Shown here: one piece after another, positions 9,132 to 17,359 of the stretch
Layout: every line of letters begins with the position of its first letter
How positions within the stretch are numbered: position 1 is the stretch's first letter
Source of the DNA: Actinomycetes bacterium
GTDB lineage: Bacteria > Actinomycetota > Acidimicrobiia > Acidimicrobiales > RAAP-2
DNA: 64,000 bases
NCBI GenBank assembly: GCA_021820665.1
Contig: JAKADK010000002.1
Location: 1-64,000, forward strand
Reading direction: 5' to 3'
Notes under the pieces: generated by a model
Told to the model about the DNA's origin: nothing
What the model saw: only the letters and a program-made list of their open reading frames with translations
Databases searched by the model: none
Program-made: the position numbers and the translations under genes

Positions 9132-9149
9132 TCGCGATATCGCGATATC
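9132..9149. promoter_or_regulatory. Nested palindromic operator of the RHH antitoxin gene
   Basis: Two perfect 14-bp palindromes overlap: TCGCGATATCGCGA (9132-9145) and GATATCGCGATATC (9136-9149). They end 8 bp before the antitoxin ATG. Ribbon-helix-helix antitoxins bind short palindromic or tandem sites over their own promoter, so autoregulation is the expected role; the binding is inferred. Confidence 0.6.
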
Positions 9150-9157
9150 ATGAAGTC

Positions 9158-9367
9158 ATGGCAAAGCAAACCACCGTCAGGTTGCCCGATGAGCTGGCCG
9201 ACGAGGCGGAGGCGGTTGCTCGCGTTCGCGGTACCAGCATGAACGCGTTGATCGTCGACTCGCTCAGCGCTGAGGTTGCGCGCGTCCGGGAGGACAAGGA
9301 CTTCGTGACCCGCGCTCGCAAGCTGCTGGAGCGAGACAAGGAGCTCCTCGACCGACTCGCCAAGTGA
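9158..9367 (+). CDS. Ribbon-helix-helix antitoxin
   Basis: A 69-residue protein, MAKQTTVRLPDELADEAEAV, then RVRGTSMNALIVDSL. The TTVRLP strand followed by two helices is the ribbon-helix-helix DNA-binding fold; the charged C-terminal helix (EDKDFVTRARKLLERDKELLDRL) would wrap the toxin. ATG 9158 is chosen because it gives the canonical N-terminal strand and sits right after the operator palindromes. Its stop overlaps the downstream Fic/Doc remnant (GTGA, 9364-9367), the classic antitoxin-toxin arrangement. It may persist as an orphan, since the toxin is broken. Confidence 0.8.
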   Translation: MAKQTTVRLPDELADEAEAVARVRGTSMNALIVDSLSAEVARVREDKDFVTRARKLLERDKELLDRLAK

Positions 9368-9767
9368 TGCGATGCCTCAGCCTGGCCGAGTACCTCTGGC
9401 TGGCAGAGCAGGTCACCGGGATCGAGGCCGCGGTGCTCTCGAAGGCGGCGAGGATCGATCTGGCTGATTCGGCGCTGCACGCGCCCTCTGCCAGCTTCGG
9501 CGGCGAGGCGTTCTACCCCGACATCATCGACACGGCGGCGGTGCCCACCTGTCGCCTCGCATGAACTACCCGCTCCCCGATGGGAACAAGCGTGCTGTAT
9601 GGGCCGCGCTCGTCCTCTTCCTCGATCTCAACAGGATCGTCTGGTCGCCGGATCCGCCTGATGTCGACGAGGCCGAGCAGGCCATGCTGGCTGTGGCTGC
9701 ACATGACGTGGAAGAGCCATGGTTCGCCGACTGGCTCCGTGACCGCGTGGAACTGCCCTGGGGCTGA
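9364..9767 (+). pseudogene. Fic/Doc-family toxin, frameshifted
   Basis: The first part (9364-9564) reads LSLAEYLWLAEQVTGIEAA, then SFGGEAFYPDIIDTAAV, and stops at TGA. The second part (9561-9767) resumes in another frame with NYPLPDGNKRAVWAALVLFLDLN. Together they make one death-on-curing/Fic protein broken by a single-base frameshift near 9560. The Fic motif HPFx[D/E]GNKR appears as YPLPDGNKR, so the catalytic His is replaced by Tyr as well. Both changes predict loss of AMP- or phosphate-transfer activity. The position right behind an RHH antitoxin supports the identity. Confidence 0.8.
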
Positions 9768-9904
9768 GGCGATCATCGCCGGTACCCTTCCGACGGACCT
9801 TGGCATGCAGGCCGGCGAGGCTGATCGCCGGTCCTTCGACTACCGGAGCAAGGTTCGTATTCTGGGAGGCCAGGTGCGCCAACCGGTCCTCCGCACTTCT
9901 CGGT

Positions 9905-10135
9905 GCGGCGGACCGGGTAGTCTCGCTGCCGACCTCGTAGAGGGTGACTGCGACATCGAGGGCGCTGTCGGCCGGCTGGTAGACGACGTCGAGTTGGAAC
10001 GCGTCGGACAGCGCCCGTAGTTCGCCCTGGGCCGCCGCGTCGAGCGAGGTGGCGAGGATCCCGGCAAGCGGTCGAGCAATGGGGCGACGTCGGCCAACGT
10101 GGGCGCCCCTGTCGCCGAGGCTCGGGTCAGCACCG
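9905..10135 (-). pseudogene. Serine recombinase C-terminal relic
   Basis: Read on the minus strand, one frame gives PTLADVAPLLDRLP (about 10112-10060) and a second frame continues with ELRALSDAFQLDVVYQPAD and ALDVAVTLYE (about 10060-9930). This is the pattern of the C-terminal tail of large serine site-specific recombinases (LRALFDAFxLxVxYD...). The frame change near 10060 and lack of a resolvase catalytic domain show that only a fragment survives. It suggests that a mobile element once occupied this island. Confidence 0.55.
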
Positions 10136-10283
10136 CACCGGAGATCCCGCGCGGAAGACGGAGCGAGGCCGGGCATGCCGAATCGGGCGCGACCAGCCAC
10201 GTGTGGCACGACGTGCCGAGCCCGACCAAACAGAGGCGTGGCGCCCGTTGGGGGAAGGGCCAGACCGGATGTAGCGTTCGGCT

Positions 10284-11114
10284 ATGCGCTTCGCCTTCAA
10301 GACCTCACCGCAGCACACGACGTGGGCCGACATGCTGGCGGTGTGGAAGGTGGCCGACGACATCGACGTGTTCGAGTCGGGCTGGACGTTCGACCACTTC
10401 TACCCGATCGTCTCCGACAGCACCGGACCCTGCATGGAGGGCTGGACCACCCTTACGGCGCTGGCCCAGGCGACGACCCGTCTGCGCATGGGGACTCTGG
10501 TGACCGGCATTCATTATCGCCACCCGGCGGTCCTCGCCAACATGGTGAGCACCCTCGACATCATTTCCGGGGGACGTCTGGAGCTCGGGATCGGGGCGGG
10601 GTGGAACCAGGAGGAGTCGGGAGCCTACGGTATCGAACTGGGCACCCCGGCCCAGCGCAGCGACCGTTTCGAGGAGGCCTGCCAGGTGATCGTCGGACTC
10701 CTCACGCAGGAGACGACCACCTTCAAGGGCCGCTACTACCAGCTCAGCAATGCCCGCAACGAACCAAAGCCGGTCCAGCGCCCTCACCCGCCGATCTGCG
10801 TGGGCGGGAGCGGTGAGAAAAGGACGCTGCGCACGGCAGCCCGGTTCGCCCAGCACTGGAACTTCGTCGGCGGCACACCGGAAGACTTTGCCCGCAAACG
10901 AGACATCCTCTACCAGCACTGCGAGGACCTCGGCCGCGACCCGAAAGAGATCCTCCTCTCCAGCCACGTGACGTTCACCGGCGATCCGAAGGTCACCGCC
11001 GAGCAAGCCGCCGCGCTGGCTGAGGTCGGTGCCGAGCTGGGCATCGTCTACCTCCGACCGCCCCTTGATCCCGGAGTACTCGAGCCACTGGCCGCGGTGT
11101 TGCGCGAGGTGTAG
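10284..11114 (+). CDS. LLM-class flavin/F420-dependent oxidoreductase
   Basis: This 276-residue protein has the luciferase-like monooxygenase TIM-barrel pattern: FESGWTFDHFYPI near residue 30, TTRLRMGTLVTG (64-75), HPAVLANMVSTLDIISGGRLELGIGAGWNQEE (about 79-110) and GRYYQLSNARNEPKPVQRPHPPICVGGSGEKRTL. The GAGWNxxE element is typical of actinobacterial F420-dependent members. The substrate cannot be told from sequence. No ribosome-binding site precedes ATG 10284, so it may be translated from a leaderless mRNA. It stands alone between the recombinase relic and the duplicated relic, so its link to the island may be incidental. Confidence 0.85.
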   Translation: MRFAFKTSPQHTTWADMLAVWKVADDIDVFESGWTFDHFYPIVSDSTGPCMEGWTTLTALAQATTRLRMGTLVTGIHYRHPAVLANMVSTLDIISGGRLELGIGAGWNQEESGAYGIELGTPAQRSDRFEEACQVIVGLLTQETTTFKGRYYQLSNARNEPKPVQRPHPPICVGGSGEKRTLRTAARFAQHWNFVGGTPEDFARKRDILYQHCEDLGRDPKEILLSSHVTFTGDPKVTAEQAAALAEVGAELGIVYLRPPLDPGVLEPLAAVLREV

Positions 11115-11252
11115 TTGCGAGTCCGACGTTCCCTCAGCATCTTGGCCCCTACCGCTGACCATCAGGGCGCCCGACCGTTCGACTGGCTCGCCGCGCCCCG
11201 AAGGCCCTGCGTTATGGAGCTCTTCGCGTTGAGGCGTGGGGCGGTGCCTGAC

Positions 11253-11838
11253 CGGTGACCGTCCGCAAGTCCCCGAGAAGCTCGACAGCTTCGTCGTACC
11301 GAGCAGGCTGGCGAGTGCCGATGGCGGGGTAAACGTACTCCCAGCTTGGTTCTGGCGCGGCGCCAAGGCAGCCAGGTGCCGCCCGTGAGCAAGCTGCTTG
11401 GGCATGCTCTCGCCGGGCCCGCCCCTGCGCCCGGCGCTCAGCAGCAAGGCGTGCTCGCTGTTCGCGGTGTCGCCGCGCCGCGTCCTTGAGCACGGCCACC
11501 GTGCGGCTTCCCTCCTCATCCGCGGAACCATCGCGTTCGCCGCGGAAGCGCCGCGCCAGCTCCATGCCGAGGTGCAGGTCGCCGTTCGCAAGACGAGCAA
11601 GCAACGCATCCTTCACTTCTGCGGGCAACGACCGCCCCGAGCAGGCTGTCGGCTCACGACCACGATCCGGCACTCGGGTCCCAGGACAGTCCTGTCACGC
11701 TGCCCGAAACGGCAGGGTCGGCGAACGCGACGACCGCCGAGACCACTTCGGCAAGTTGAGCTGGCAGCGCTCCTCCAACTGTTGCTTTCTCCTCCACGCT
11801 GCCCAGCGCACCTGTCCGATCTCTCCGTAGCCGTCGAG
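11253..11838 (-). pseudogene. Decayed second copy of AbiEii/hypothetical-gene segment
   Basis: On the minus strand, 11838-11638 matches 5488-5266 (AbiEii C-terminal end) and 11625-11253 matches 4532-4160 (3' half of the conserved hypothetical gene). The protein-level match is close (LPAEVKDALLARLA here, LPVEEKDALLARLA in the intact copy; both have QPARYDEAVELLGDL). About 730 bp present in the intact copy are missing, and the join falls at a short shared CGGRCA-type sequence. Compensating one-base indels near 11350 and 11390 shift the frame locally. No start or stop of either gene is kept, so it is a relic. Confidence 0.8.
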
Positions 11839-11879
11839 AACCGGGTCACAAGCAGCTCATGGCTACCCGGCGATGATCT

Positions 11880-11901
11880 CCCCAGGCAAGAAGGTCTGGG
11901 G
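11880..11901 (-). terminator. Possible terminator hairpin after kdpF
   Basis: CCCCAG (11880-11885) can pair with CTGGGG (11896-11901) around a 10-base loop, 12 bases beyond the kdpF stop. There is no T-run, which is common in high-GC genomes. Confidence 0.35.
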
Positions 11902-11912
11902 TCGCTCCCGGA

Positions 11913-12002
11913 TCACAGCTTCTCGGGGCGGAGCATGGCGTAGAACAGGAAGATCATCAGGGCGATGCTGATGATGAAGGCCGCGATCTCGATGACGCTC
12001 AT
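11913..12002 (-). CDS. kdpF: KdpF, small subunit of the K+-transporting ATPase
   Basis: The 29-residue peptide MSVIEIAAFIISIALMIF continues LFYAMLRPEKL. One transmembrane helix followed by the LRPEK[LF] end is the KdpF signature. KdpF stabilises the KdpABC complex in the membrane. The ATG at 12002 follows an AGGTAGGAAG ribosome-binding site. Its position is unusual: it is the last gene of the cluster, after kdpC and a second small membrane peptide, whereas kdpF normally precedes kdpA. Confidence 0.85.
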   Translation of the reverse strand: MSVIEIAAFIISIALMIFLFYAMLRPEKL

Positions 12003-12042
12003 ACCGCTTCCTACCTTTCGATCAACGTGATGAAGGCCCGCT

Positions 12043-12138
12043 TCAGAGGCGGTCGCACGCGCGGGTATAGAGCCAGAACAGGCCAAATAGCACCACCACC
12101 ACGGCGATCCCACCAATCGTCTCCAACGCATATGTCAT
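12043..12138 (-). CDS. 31-residue single-span membrane peptide next to kdpF
   Basis: The peptide starts MTYALETIGGIAVVVVLFGL and ends LYTRACDRL. It has one hydrophobic helix (about residues 8-24) with a short basic tail, and ATG 12138 is preceded by AGGAGCAGG. I recall similar short peptides with a (D/E)RL end next to kdpF in actinobacteria, but their role is unknown. The gene lies 38 bp after the kdpC stop and 40 bp before kdpF, so it should be in the same transcript. It may help assemble or regulate the pump; that is inference. Confidence 0.6.
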   Translation of the reverse strand: MTYALETIGGIAVVVVLFGLFWLYTRACDRL

Positions 12139-12176
12139 CTCGCCTGCTCCTCTTCATTCATGTCTCGAACCGTTGT

Positions 12177-12758
12177 TCAATGCCCGACCAGCTTGAGCAG
12201 GGCCAGGTTGAGTTCCAAGACGTTGACGTGCGGGGCGCCGTAGAGCCCGAGGAAGCGTCCGCTCACGTGCTGGGCGACGAGCGCCCGCACCTCGCCGGCG
12301 GAAAGGTGGTTCGCCCGGGCAACTCTCGGTACTTGGAGGTAGGCAGCGGCTGGGGAGATGTCGGGGTCCAAGCCGCTGGCCGAGCTCTCGACGAGGTCGG
12401 GGGGGACCTGAGACGCCTTCACCCCCGGGTTCTCTTTCAACACTTGAGCCAAGTTGGTACGGATCTCCTTTAGGAGCGCCGGATTGGTCGGCCCGTAGTT
12501 GCTTGCCGCCGAAGAGGCAGCATTGTAGGGGGGTGTGGTCGCGCTCGGCCTGCCTTCGAAGAAGCGTGCCGCCGAGAACTGCTGGCCGATCAGCTTGGAC
12601 CCGATCACGTGGCCGTTCTCCGTGATCAGGCTGCCATTGGCGCGCCCGGGCATGAGGCCTTCGCCGATGCCGACCATGAGGAGGTTGTAGCCGAGGCCGA
12701 GGACGACGACGAACAGCAGCACCATGCGAGTGGCGCTCCAGATCACCTTGAGGCGCAT
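12177..12758 (-). CDS. kdpC: KdpC, K+-transporting ATPase subunit C
   Basis: The protein has 193 residues with one N-terminal transmembrane helix (MVLLFVVVLGLGYNLLMVGIG) and an extracytoplasmic domain. GQQFSAARFFEGRPSAT, NYGPTNPALL, PPDLVESSASGLDPDISP and YLQVPRVARAN are family hallmarks, as is the terminal NVLELNLAL. KdpC acts as a chaperone-like subunit that raises ATP affinity of KdpB. Length is normal. It follows kdpB with a 49-bp gap in the minus-strand operon. Confidence 0.95.
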   Translation of the reverse strand: MRLKVIWSATRMVLLFVVVLGLGYNLLMVGIGEGLMPGRANGSLITENGHVIGSKLIGQQFSAARFFEGRPSATTPPYNAASSAASNYGPTNPALLKEIRTNLAQVLKENPGVKASQVPPDLVESSASGLDPDISPAAAYLQVPRVARANHLSAGEVRALVAQHVSGRFLGLYGAPHVNVLELNLALLKLVGH

Positions 12759-12807
12759 GACTCCTCCTTTCCGCGCTGGACGCAGTGGGGGGTGGAAGCG
12801 GACATGG

Positions 12808-14958
12808 TCAGTGTGCGGTGGACACGAGGTGGAGGGCCGTGACGACCATGTCGATCAGCTTGATGCCGGCGAAGGGCACGATCAGGCCGCCGAGGCCATA
12901 GATGAGCAGGTTTTTGCGCAGGATGGCAACGGCGGTGGTGGCCCGATAGCGCACACCGCGCAGGGCGAGCGGGATGAGGACGGGGATGATGAGGGCGTTG
13001 AAGATGATCGCCGAGAGGATGGCCGTCTGAGGGGAGGTAAGGCGCATGATGTTGAGCGCCTGAAGCCCGGGATAGGCGACGACGAACATGGCGGGGATGA
13101 TGGCGAAGTACTTGGCGACGTCGTTCACCACGGAGAAGGTGGTCAACGCACCACGGGTGATGAGGATCTGCTTTCCGACCTCGACGATCTCGATCAGCTT
13201 GGTAGGATTGGAATCGAGGTCGATCATATTGCCGGCTTCTCGGGCAGCCATCGTCCCGGTGTTCATGGCGACCGCCACGTCCGCGTTGGCGAGCGCAGGC
13301 GCGTCGTTGGTGCCGTCGCCAACCATCCCCACCATGTAGCCTTCGGCCCGGATGGACTTCACATAGTCCATCTTTCGTTCGGGGGTCGCCTCGGCCAGGA
13401 AATCGTCGACACCGACTTCGGTTGCGATGGCGTTGGCGGTGATGGGGTTGTCGCCGGTGATCATCACGGTCTTGATGCCCGCCGCTCGGAGGGAGGCGAG
13501 GCGCTCTTTGATCCCGGGCTTCACCACATCCTTCAGCTCGACCGCACCGAGGATCCGGCGGTCCTCGGCCACGAGCAGCGGCGTGCTCCCGGCCCGCGAG
13601 ATCTCCTCTACAGCCGACTTGGTCTGTGGGTCGAGGTCGACCTCAGCCCAACGGGCAATCGAGTCTGCGGCACCTTTGCGGATCTGGCGACCGTCGAGGT
13701 CGACGCCGCTCATGCGCGTTTGGGCGCTGAAGGGCACAAAGGCGACCGTGCCCTCGTCGAGCTCCGGTACCCGCAGGTCGAAGCGTTCCTTCGCCAGCAC
13801 GACGATCGAGCGTCCCTCGGGCGTCTCGTCGGCGAGCGAAGACAGCTGAGCGGCCTCGGCCAGCTGTCGCTCGTCGACGCCCGGGGCGGGCACGAAGGTG
13901 CTTGCCTGACGGCTCCCCATGGTGAGCGTGCCGGTCTTGTCCAACATGATGACGTTCACATCCCCGGCCGCCTCGACCGCCCGGCCCGACAGGGCAAGGA
14001 CGTTGCGCTCGAGGAGCCGGTTCATCCCCGAGATGCCGATAGCCGAGAGCAGCCCGCCGATGGTAGTGGGGATGAGGGCCACGAGAAGTGCAATGAGGAC
14101 GGTGACCGATACCGTGGCGTGGGAGTAGGTGGAGAATGGTGCGACGGTGACGACCACCACCAGGAAGATCAGCGTGAGGCCGGCAAGGAGGAGGGCGAGT
14201 GCGATCTCGTTCGGGGTCTTCTGGCGGACGCCGGCTTCGATGAGGGTGATCATGCGGTCGAGGAACGACTCACCGCGCCCCGCGGTGATCTGTACCTGGA
14301 TCTCGTCCGAGAGGACGGTGGTACCCCCGGTCACCGCGCTTCGGTCGCCGCCGGACTCCCGGATCACCGGCGCCGACTCGCCGGTGATCGCCGACTCGTC
14401 CACCGAGGCGATGCCCTCGATCACCTCGCCATCTCCGGGGATCACCTCGCCGGCTGCCACGACGACGACATCGCCGACCCGGAGGGCAGTGGCGGGAACG
14501 ACCTCGATCCCGTCGGGGGTGAGCCTCCTCGCCTCGGTCTCGGTGCGGGTACGGCGAAGCTCGTCGGCGTGGGCCTGGCCGCGGCCTTCGGCCATCGCCT
14601 CGGCGAAGTTGGCGAACAGGACGGTCAGCCACAGCCAGATGGCGATCTGCCCGGTGAAGGAGAAGAGGCCCATCTTCCCCGAGGCGAGGTAGCGGAAGGC
14701 GTCGGCGGTGGTGAAGAGCGAGCCGACCTCGACGACGAACATCACCGGGTTGTGGGTGAGGGCGCGCGGATCGAGCTTGCGCAGCGACTGGCCCAAGCTG
14801 TGGCGCACGAGGTCGCGATCCCACATGCTCATCGTCCGGCGCCGACCCGCCCCACGATCGGGGGCACCCGCCCCCTGGTCGGGGGCCTGGTGGTCTCCAC
14901 CTGAGGAAAGAGCCGCCGCGGTTGCCTCGACCGGCGACGTCGGCTCCTGCTGGCTCAT
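12808..14958 (-). CDS. kdpB: KdpB, K+-transporting P-type ATPase catalytic subunit
   Basis: This is a P1A-type ATPase of 716 residues. It has the phosphorylation motif DKTGTLT (Asp340), the phosphatase loop [13 protein letters not shown], the hinge [21 protein letters not shown] and the K+-path segment [18 protein letters not shown]. It hydrolyses ATP to drive K+ uptake through KdpA. ATG 14958 (MSQQEP) is favoured over ATG 14979 because GGAGGTGG sits about 7 bases upstream of it, inside the longer frame. The first 45 residues are Pro/Ala/Gly-rich and not part of the family core. Confidence 0.95.
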   Translation of the reverse strand: MSQQEPTSPVEATAAALSSGGDHQAPDQGAGAPDRGAGRRRTMSMWDRDLVRHSLGQSLRKLDPRALTHNPVMFVVEVGSLFTTADAFRYLASGKMGLFSFTGQIAIWLWLTVLFANFAEAMAEGRGQAHADELRRTRTETEARRLTPDGIEVVPATALRVGDVVVVAAGEVIPGDGEVIEGIASVDESAITGESAPVIRESGGDRSAVTGGTTVLSDEIQVQITAGRGESFLDRMITLIEAGVRQKTPNEIALALLLAGLTLIFLVVVVTVAPFSTYSHATVSVTVLIALLVALIPTTIGGLLSAIGISGMNRLLERNVLALSGRAVEAAGDVNVIMLDKTGTLTMGSRQASTFVPAPGVDERQLAEAAQLSSLADETPEGRSIVVLAKERFDLRVPELDEGTVAFVPFSAQTRMSGVDLDGRQIRKGAADSIARWAEVDLDPQTKSAVEEISRAGSTPLLVAEDRRILGAVELKDVVKPGIKERLASLRAAGIKTVMITGDNPITANAIATEVGVDDFLAEATPERKMDYVKSIRAEGYMVGMVGDGTNDAPALANADVAVAMNTGTMAAREAGNMIDLDSNPTKLIEIVEVGKQILITRGALTTFSVVNDVAKYFAIIPAMFVVAYPGLQALNIMRLTSPQTAILSAIIFNALIIPVLIPLALRGVRYRATTAVAILRKNLLIYGLGGLIVPFAGIKLIDMVVTALHLVSTAH

Positions 14959-15003
14959 CGCTTCCACCTCCATGCGCACCGGGATCGGATGCTCGTCATC
15001 TGC

Positions 15004-16722
15004 TCACCCACCGAAGAGCTTCCCGGCGTGGGCGGCGAACTGCTCAGCGAAGGGCCCGAGGGCGAGCGCCGGGAAGAAGATGAGGGCGCCGACGACGACG
15101 ACGGTGCCGGTGAGCAGCACCGTGAAGAGAGGGCCGTGGGTGGGAAACGTGCCGGCCGACTCGGGAACGCGCTGTTTCCTGGCCAGCGCACCCCCCATGG
15201 CGACGAGAGGGATGTACATCGGGAACCGGCCGAAGAGCATGGCAAGACCCACGGTCGCCGAGTACCACGGCGTCGCCGAATTGAGGCCGCCGAAGGCCGA
15301 GCCGTTGTTGCCCACCCCCGACGAGAACGCGTAAAGAACCTCGGAGAGCCCGTGGGGCCCGGGGTTGAAGATGCCGGATTTGCCGGCGGGGAGCGCCACC
15401 GACAGCGCGGAGAGCACCAGGATGACGAGACTCGGGACGATCATGGAGAGGACGGCCATCTTCACCTCGAACGACTCGATCTTCTTGCCGAGGTACTCGG
15501 GAGTCCGGCCCACCATGAGACCGGCGAGGAAAAGAGCCAGCACGGCGTAGGCGATCATCCCGATCATCCCCGCCCCCCAGGAGCCGAAGATCACCTCTCC
15601 GGTCATCATGTTGAACAGCGGGACCAGCCCGCCGATGGGGGTGAGGCTGTCATTCGAGGCGATCACGCTGCCCCACGAGACCGTGGTGGTCGAGTTCTCG
15701 AACAGCGACGTGGTCCCGGTACCGAAGCGGGCCTCTTTCCCCTCCAGATTGTGGGTGGCGGCCAGGTGGATGTGGTGAGCGATGAGGGCCGGGTTTCCGA
15801 CCGCCTCAAAGTGGTAGAGAACGAGCGCGCCAATCACGAACAAGATCGCCATCGAGGCGAAGATGGGCCGAGCCTGGCGGGTGTTCTTCACCATCTTGCC
15901 AAAGAGGAAGATGCAGGCGACGGGTACGCTGAACCCCAGGATCAGTTGGAAGAAGATCGACGCGGCATTGGGGCCGGCGAAGGGCTGGGCGGCGTTCATA
16001 TTGAAGAAGCCACCGCCGTTGTCGCCTAGCTGCATGATCGAGGTCATCGACGCAACGGGCCCCTGGGCGATGACCTGCCTGTGGCCCTGCAAGGTGTGTG
16101 CCACGGTGTAGGCGTGCAGGTTCTGGGGGCTCCCCAAGGCGATGAGGACGACTGCGCCCACGACGGCAAGCGGGACGGCCACCCACAGGAGGGTTCGAAT
16201 GAAGTCCCGCCAGAAGTTTCCAATGGTGTTTGCGTTGTGACGAGAAAAGCCCCGCACCACAGCGAGCAACAGGCAGATGCCGGTCACCGGGGAGAGGAAC
16301 TGCTGGACGGTGAGCCACATCTGGGAGAGGTAGCTGAGCGTCGTCTCGCCGCCGTAGTTCTGCCAGTTGGTGTTGGTCATGAAGCTGATGGAGGTGTTCA
16401 GGTTCACCCAGAACGGCACCTTCGGCATGTGCGCCGGGTTGAAGATGGTCAACACCGGCTGGAGAGCGAGCAGGATCATGAGGATCACAAAGCCCACGAC
16501 GTTCACCATGAGAAGGGCGAAGACGTAGCGAGTCCAACGCATCTCAACATTGGGGTCGATCCCGCAGGTGCGGTAGACGCCGCGCTCTACGGGCACGAGG
16601 ACGCGGTCCATGAATGTACGGCCGCCCTCCAGGGTTTTGAACATGTAGGTGCCGAGAAACTTCCCGATGACCGTCACCACGGCCAGGAGGACGAAAATCT
16701 GCAGAACGCCTTGCCAGGTCAC
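15004..16722 (-). CDS. kdpA: KdpA, K+-translocating channel-like subunit
   Basis: The protein has 572 residues and about ten membrane helices. The selectivity-filter-like loops TNTNWQNYGGE, LGDNGGGFFN, TTTVSWGSV and GVGNNGSAFGG are visible. KdpA binds and passes K+ with high affinity. The start ATG overlaps the stop of the OB-fold gene by 4 bp (16719-16722), so translation is probably coupled. Length and motifs are normal for the family. Confidence 0.95.
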   Translation of the reverse strand: MTWQGVLQIFVLLAVVTVIGKFLGTYMFKTLEGGRTFMDRVLVPVERGVYRTCGIDPNVEMRWTRYVFALLMVNVVGFVILMILLALQPVLTIFNPAHMPKVPFWVNLNTSISFMTNTNWQNYGGETTLSYLSQMWLTVQQFLSPVTGICLLLAVVRGFSRHNANTIGNFWRDFIRTLLWVAVPLAVVGAVVLIALGSPQNLHAYTVAHTLQGHRQVIAQGPVASMTSIMQLGDNGGGFFNMNAAQPFAGPNAASIFFQLILGFSVPVACIFLFGKMVKNTRQARPIFASMAILFVIGALVLYHFEAVGNPALIAHHIHLAATHNLEGKEARFGTGTTSLFENSTTTVSWGSVIASNDSLTPIGGLVPLFNMMTGEVIFGSWGAGMIGMIAYAVLALFLAGLMVGRTPEYLGKKIESFEVKMAVLSMIVPSLVILVLSALSVALPAGKSGIFNPGPHGLSEVLYAFSSGVGNNGSAFGGLNSATPWYSATVGLAMLFGRFPMYIPLVAMGGALARKQRVPESAGTFPTHGPLFTVLLTGTVVVVGALIFFPALALGPFAEQFAAHAGKLFGG

Positions 16723-17099
16723 GGCTCGCTCCTCGTGTCGCGCGCTTGTCGGTTCGGCTCGGCATCGCCCAGCGGTGCGAGCAGCTCATAGAGCGGGTTC
16801 AGGATCTCTGTGCGGCAGCCATTTGCTCGGGGGGTCCCACGGGCCTCGATCGCGACCCCCGGGACGAGACCGGGGATGGTCCGGCGCCCGAAGAAGACGA
16901 GCACGACCGCGCCGGTGGCGTCGCAGAGCTCCGCCTCGAACGTCGGCCCGTTCGCACCGGCGAGGGTCCGGACGTGCCGGAGGTGACCCCGCACGGTGGC
17001 TGGGTGGCGAGCGACGAGGTCCCTCACGGCTGCCGGTGGACCGAAGCGGTCGCGGTCATCGTCGTGAGCGGATCCGGGATGGGCACGAGAGGACAGCAT
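16719..17099 (-). CDS. OB-fold nucleic-acid-binding domain protein
   Basis: The protein has 126 residues. RGHLRHVRTLAGANGPTFEAELCDATGAVVLVFFGRRTIPGLVPGVAIEARGTP is the pattern of an OB-fold of the tRNA-anticodon/RecG-wedge type (strands, then an F-x-G-R-R-x-I-P-G loop), a form common in actinobacteria. The N-terminal 25 and C-terminal 20 residues are charged and disordered-looking. It is the first gene of the kdp transcript and overlaps kdpA by 4 bp. Why a nucleic-acid-binding protein leads a K+ pump operon is unclear; it could be a post-transcriptional regulator or chance linkage. Confidence 0.7.
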   Translation of the reverse strand: MLSSRAHPGSAHDDDRDRFGPPAAVRDLVARHPATVRGHLRHVRTLAGANGPTFEAELCDATGAVVLVFFGRRTIPGLVPGVAIEARGTPRANGCRTEILNPLYELLAPLGDAEPNRQARDTRSEP

Positions 17100-17273
17100 G
17101 CAGGCTCACACCTCTCGTACCGCGTCGGACGACCGGCGCGGACCGACCGTACGCGCTACCTCCCGCCAGCGCAGCGCCGGTAGCTCACGGGTCGGATGAG
17201 GAGTGGAGAAGGTCGATCGGGGCAAGGCCACGGAGCCCGTTCTAGCCTTCGGCACCGCGGCGAGGGAGGCGTT

Positions 17274-17323
17274 TTCACGCGCTGTTCACGCGCGAGCGCG
17301 CATTTTTCGCGCCCTGTTCACGG
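17274..17323. promoter_or_regulatory. Phased TTCACG repeats upstream of kdpD, candidate KdpE site
   Basis: TTCACGCGC occurs at 17274-17282 and 17285-17293, exactly 11 bp apart, and TTCACGG recurs at 17317-17323, about three helical turns on. OmpR-family regulators such as KdpE bind phased direct repeats. The site lies in the 260-bp divergent region between the OB-fold/kdpABC and kdpDE operons. Confidence 0.4.
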
Positions 17324-17359
17324 TCGCTGCCAGCGAGTTCGCCAGAGAACGTCATTACC

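Noticed and set aside
12724-14904. A 726-codon open frame on the plus strand across kdpB and the kdpB-kdpC junction
   Set aside because: It is the antisense of kdpB; the translation is Asp/Gly/His/Arg-rich with no family pattern, as expected from high-GC shadow frames.
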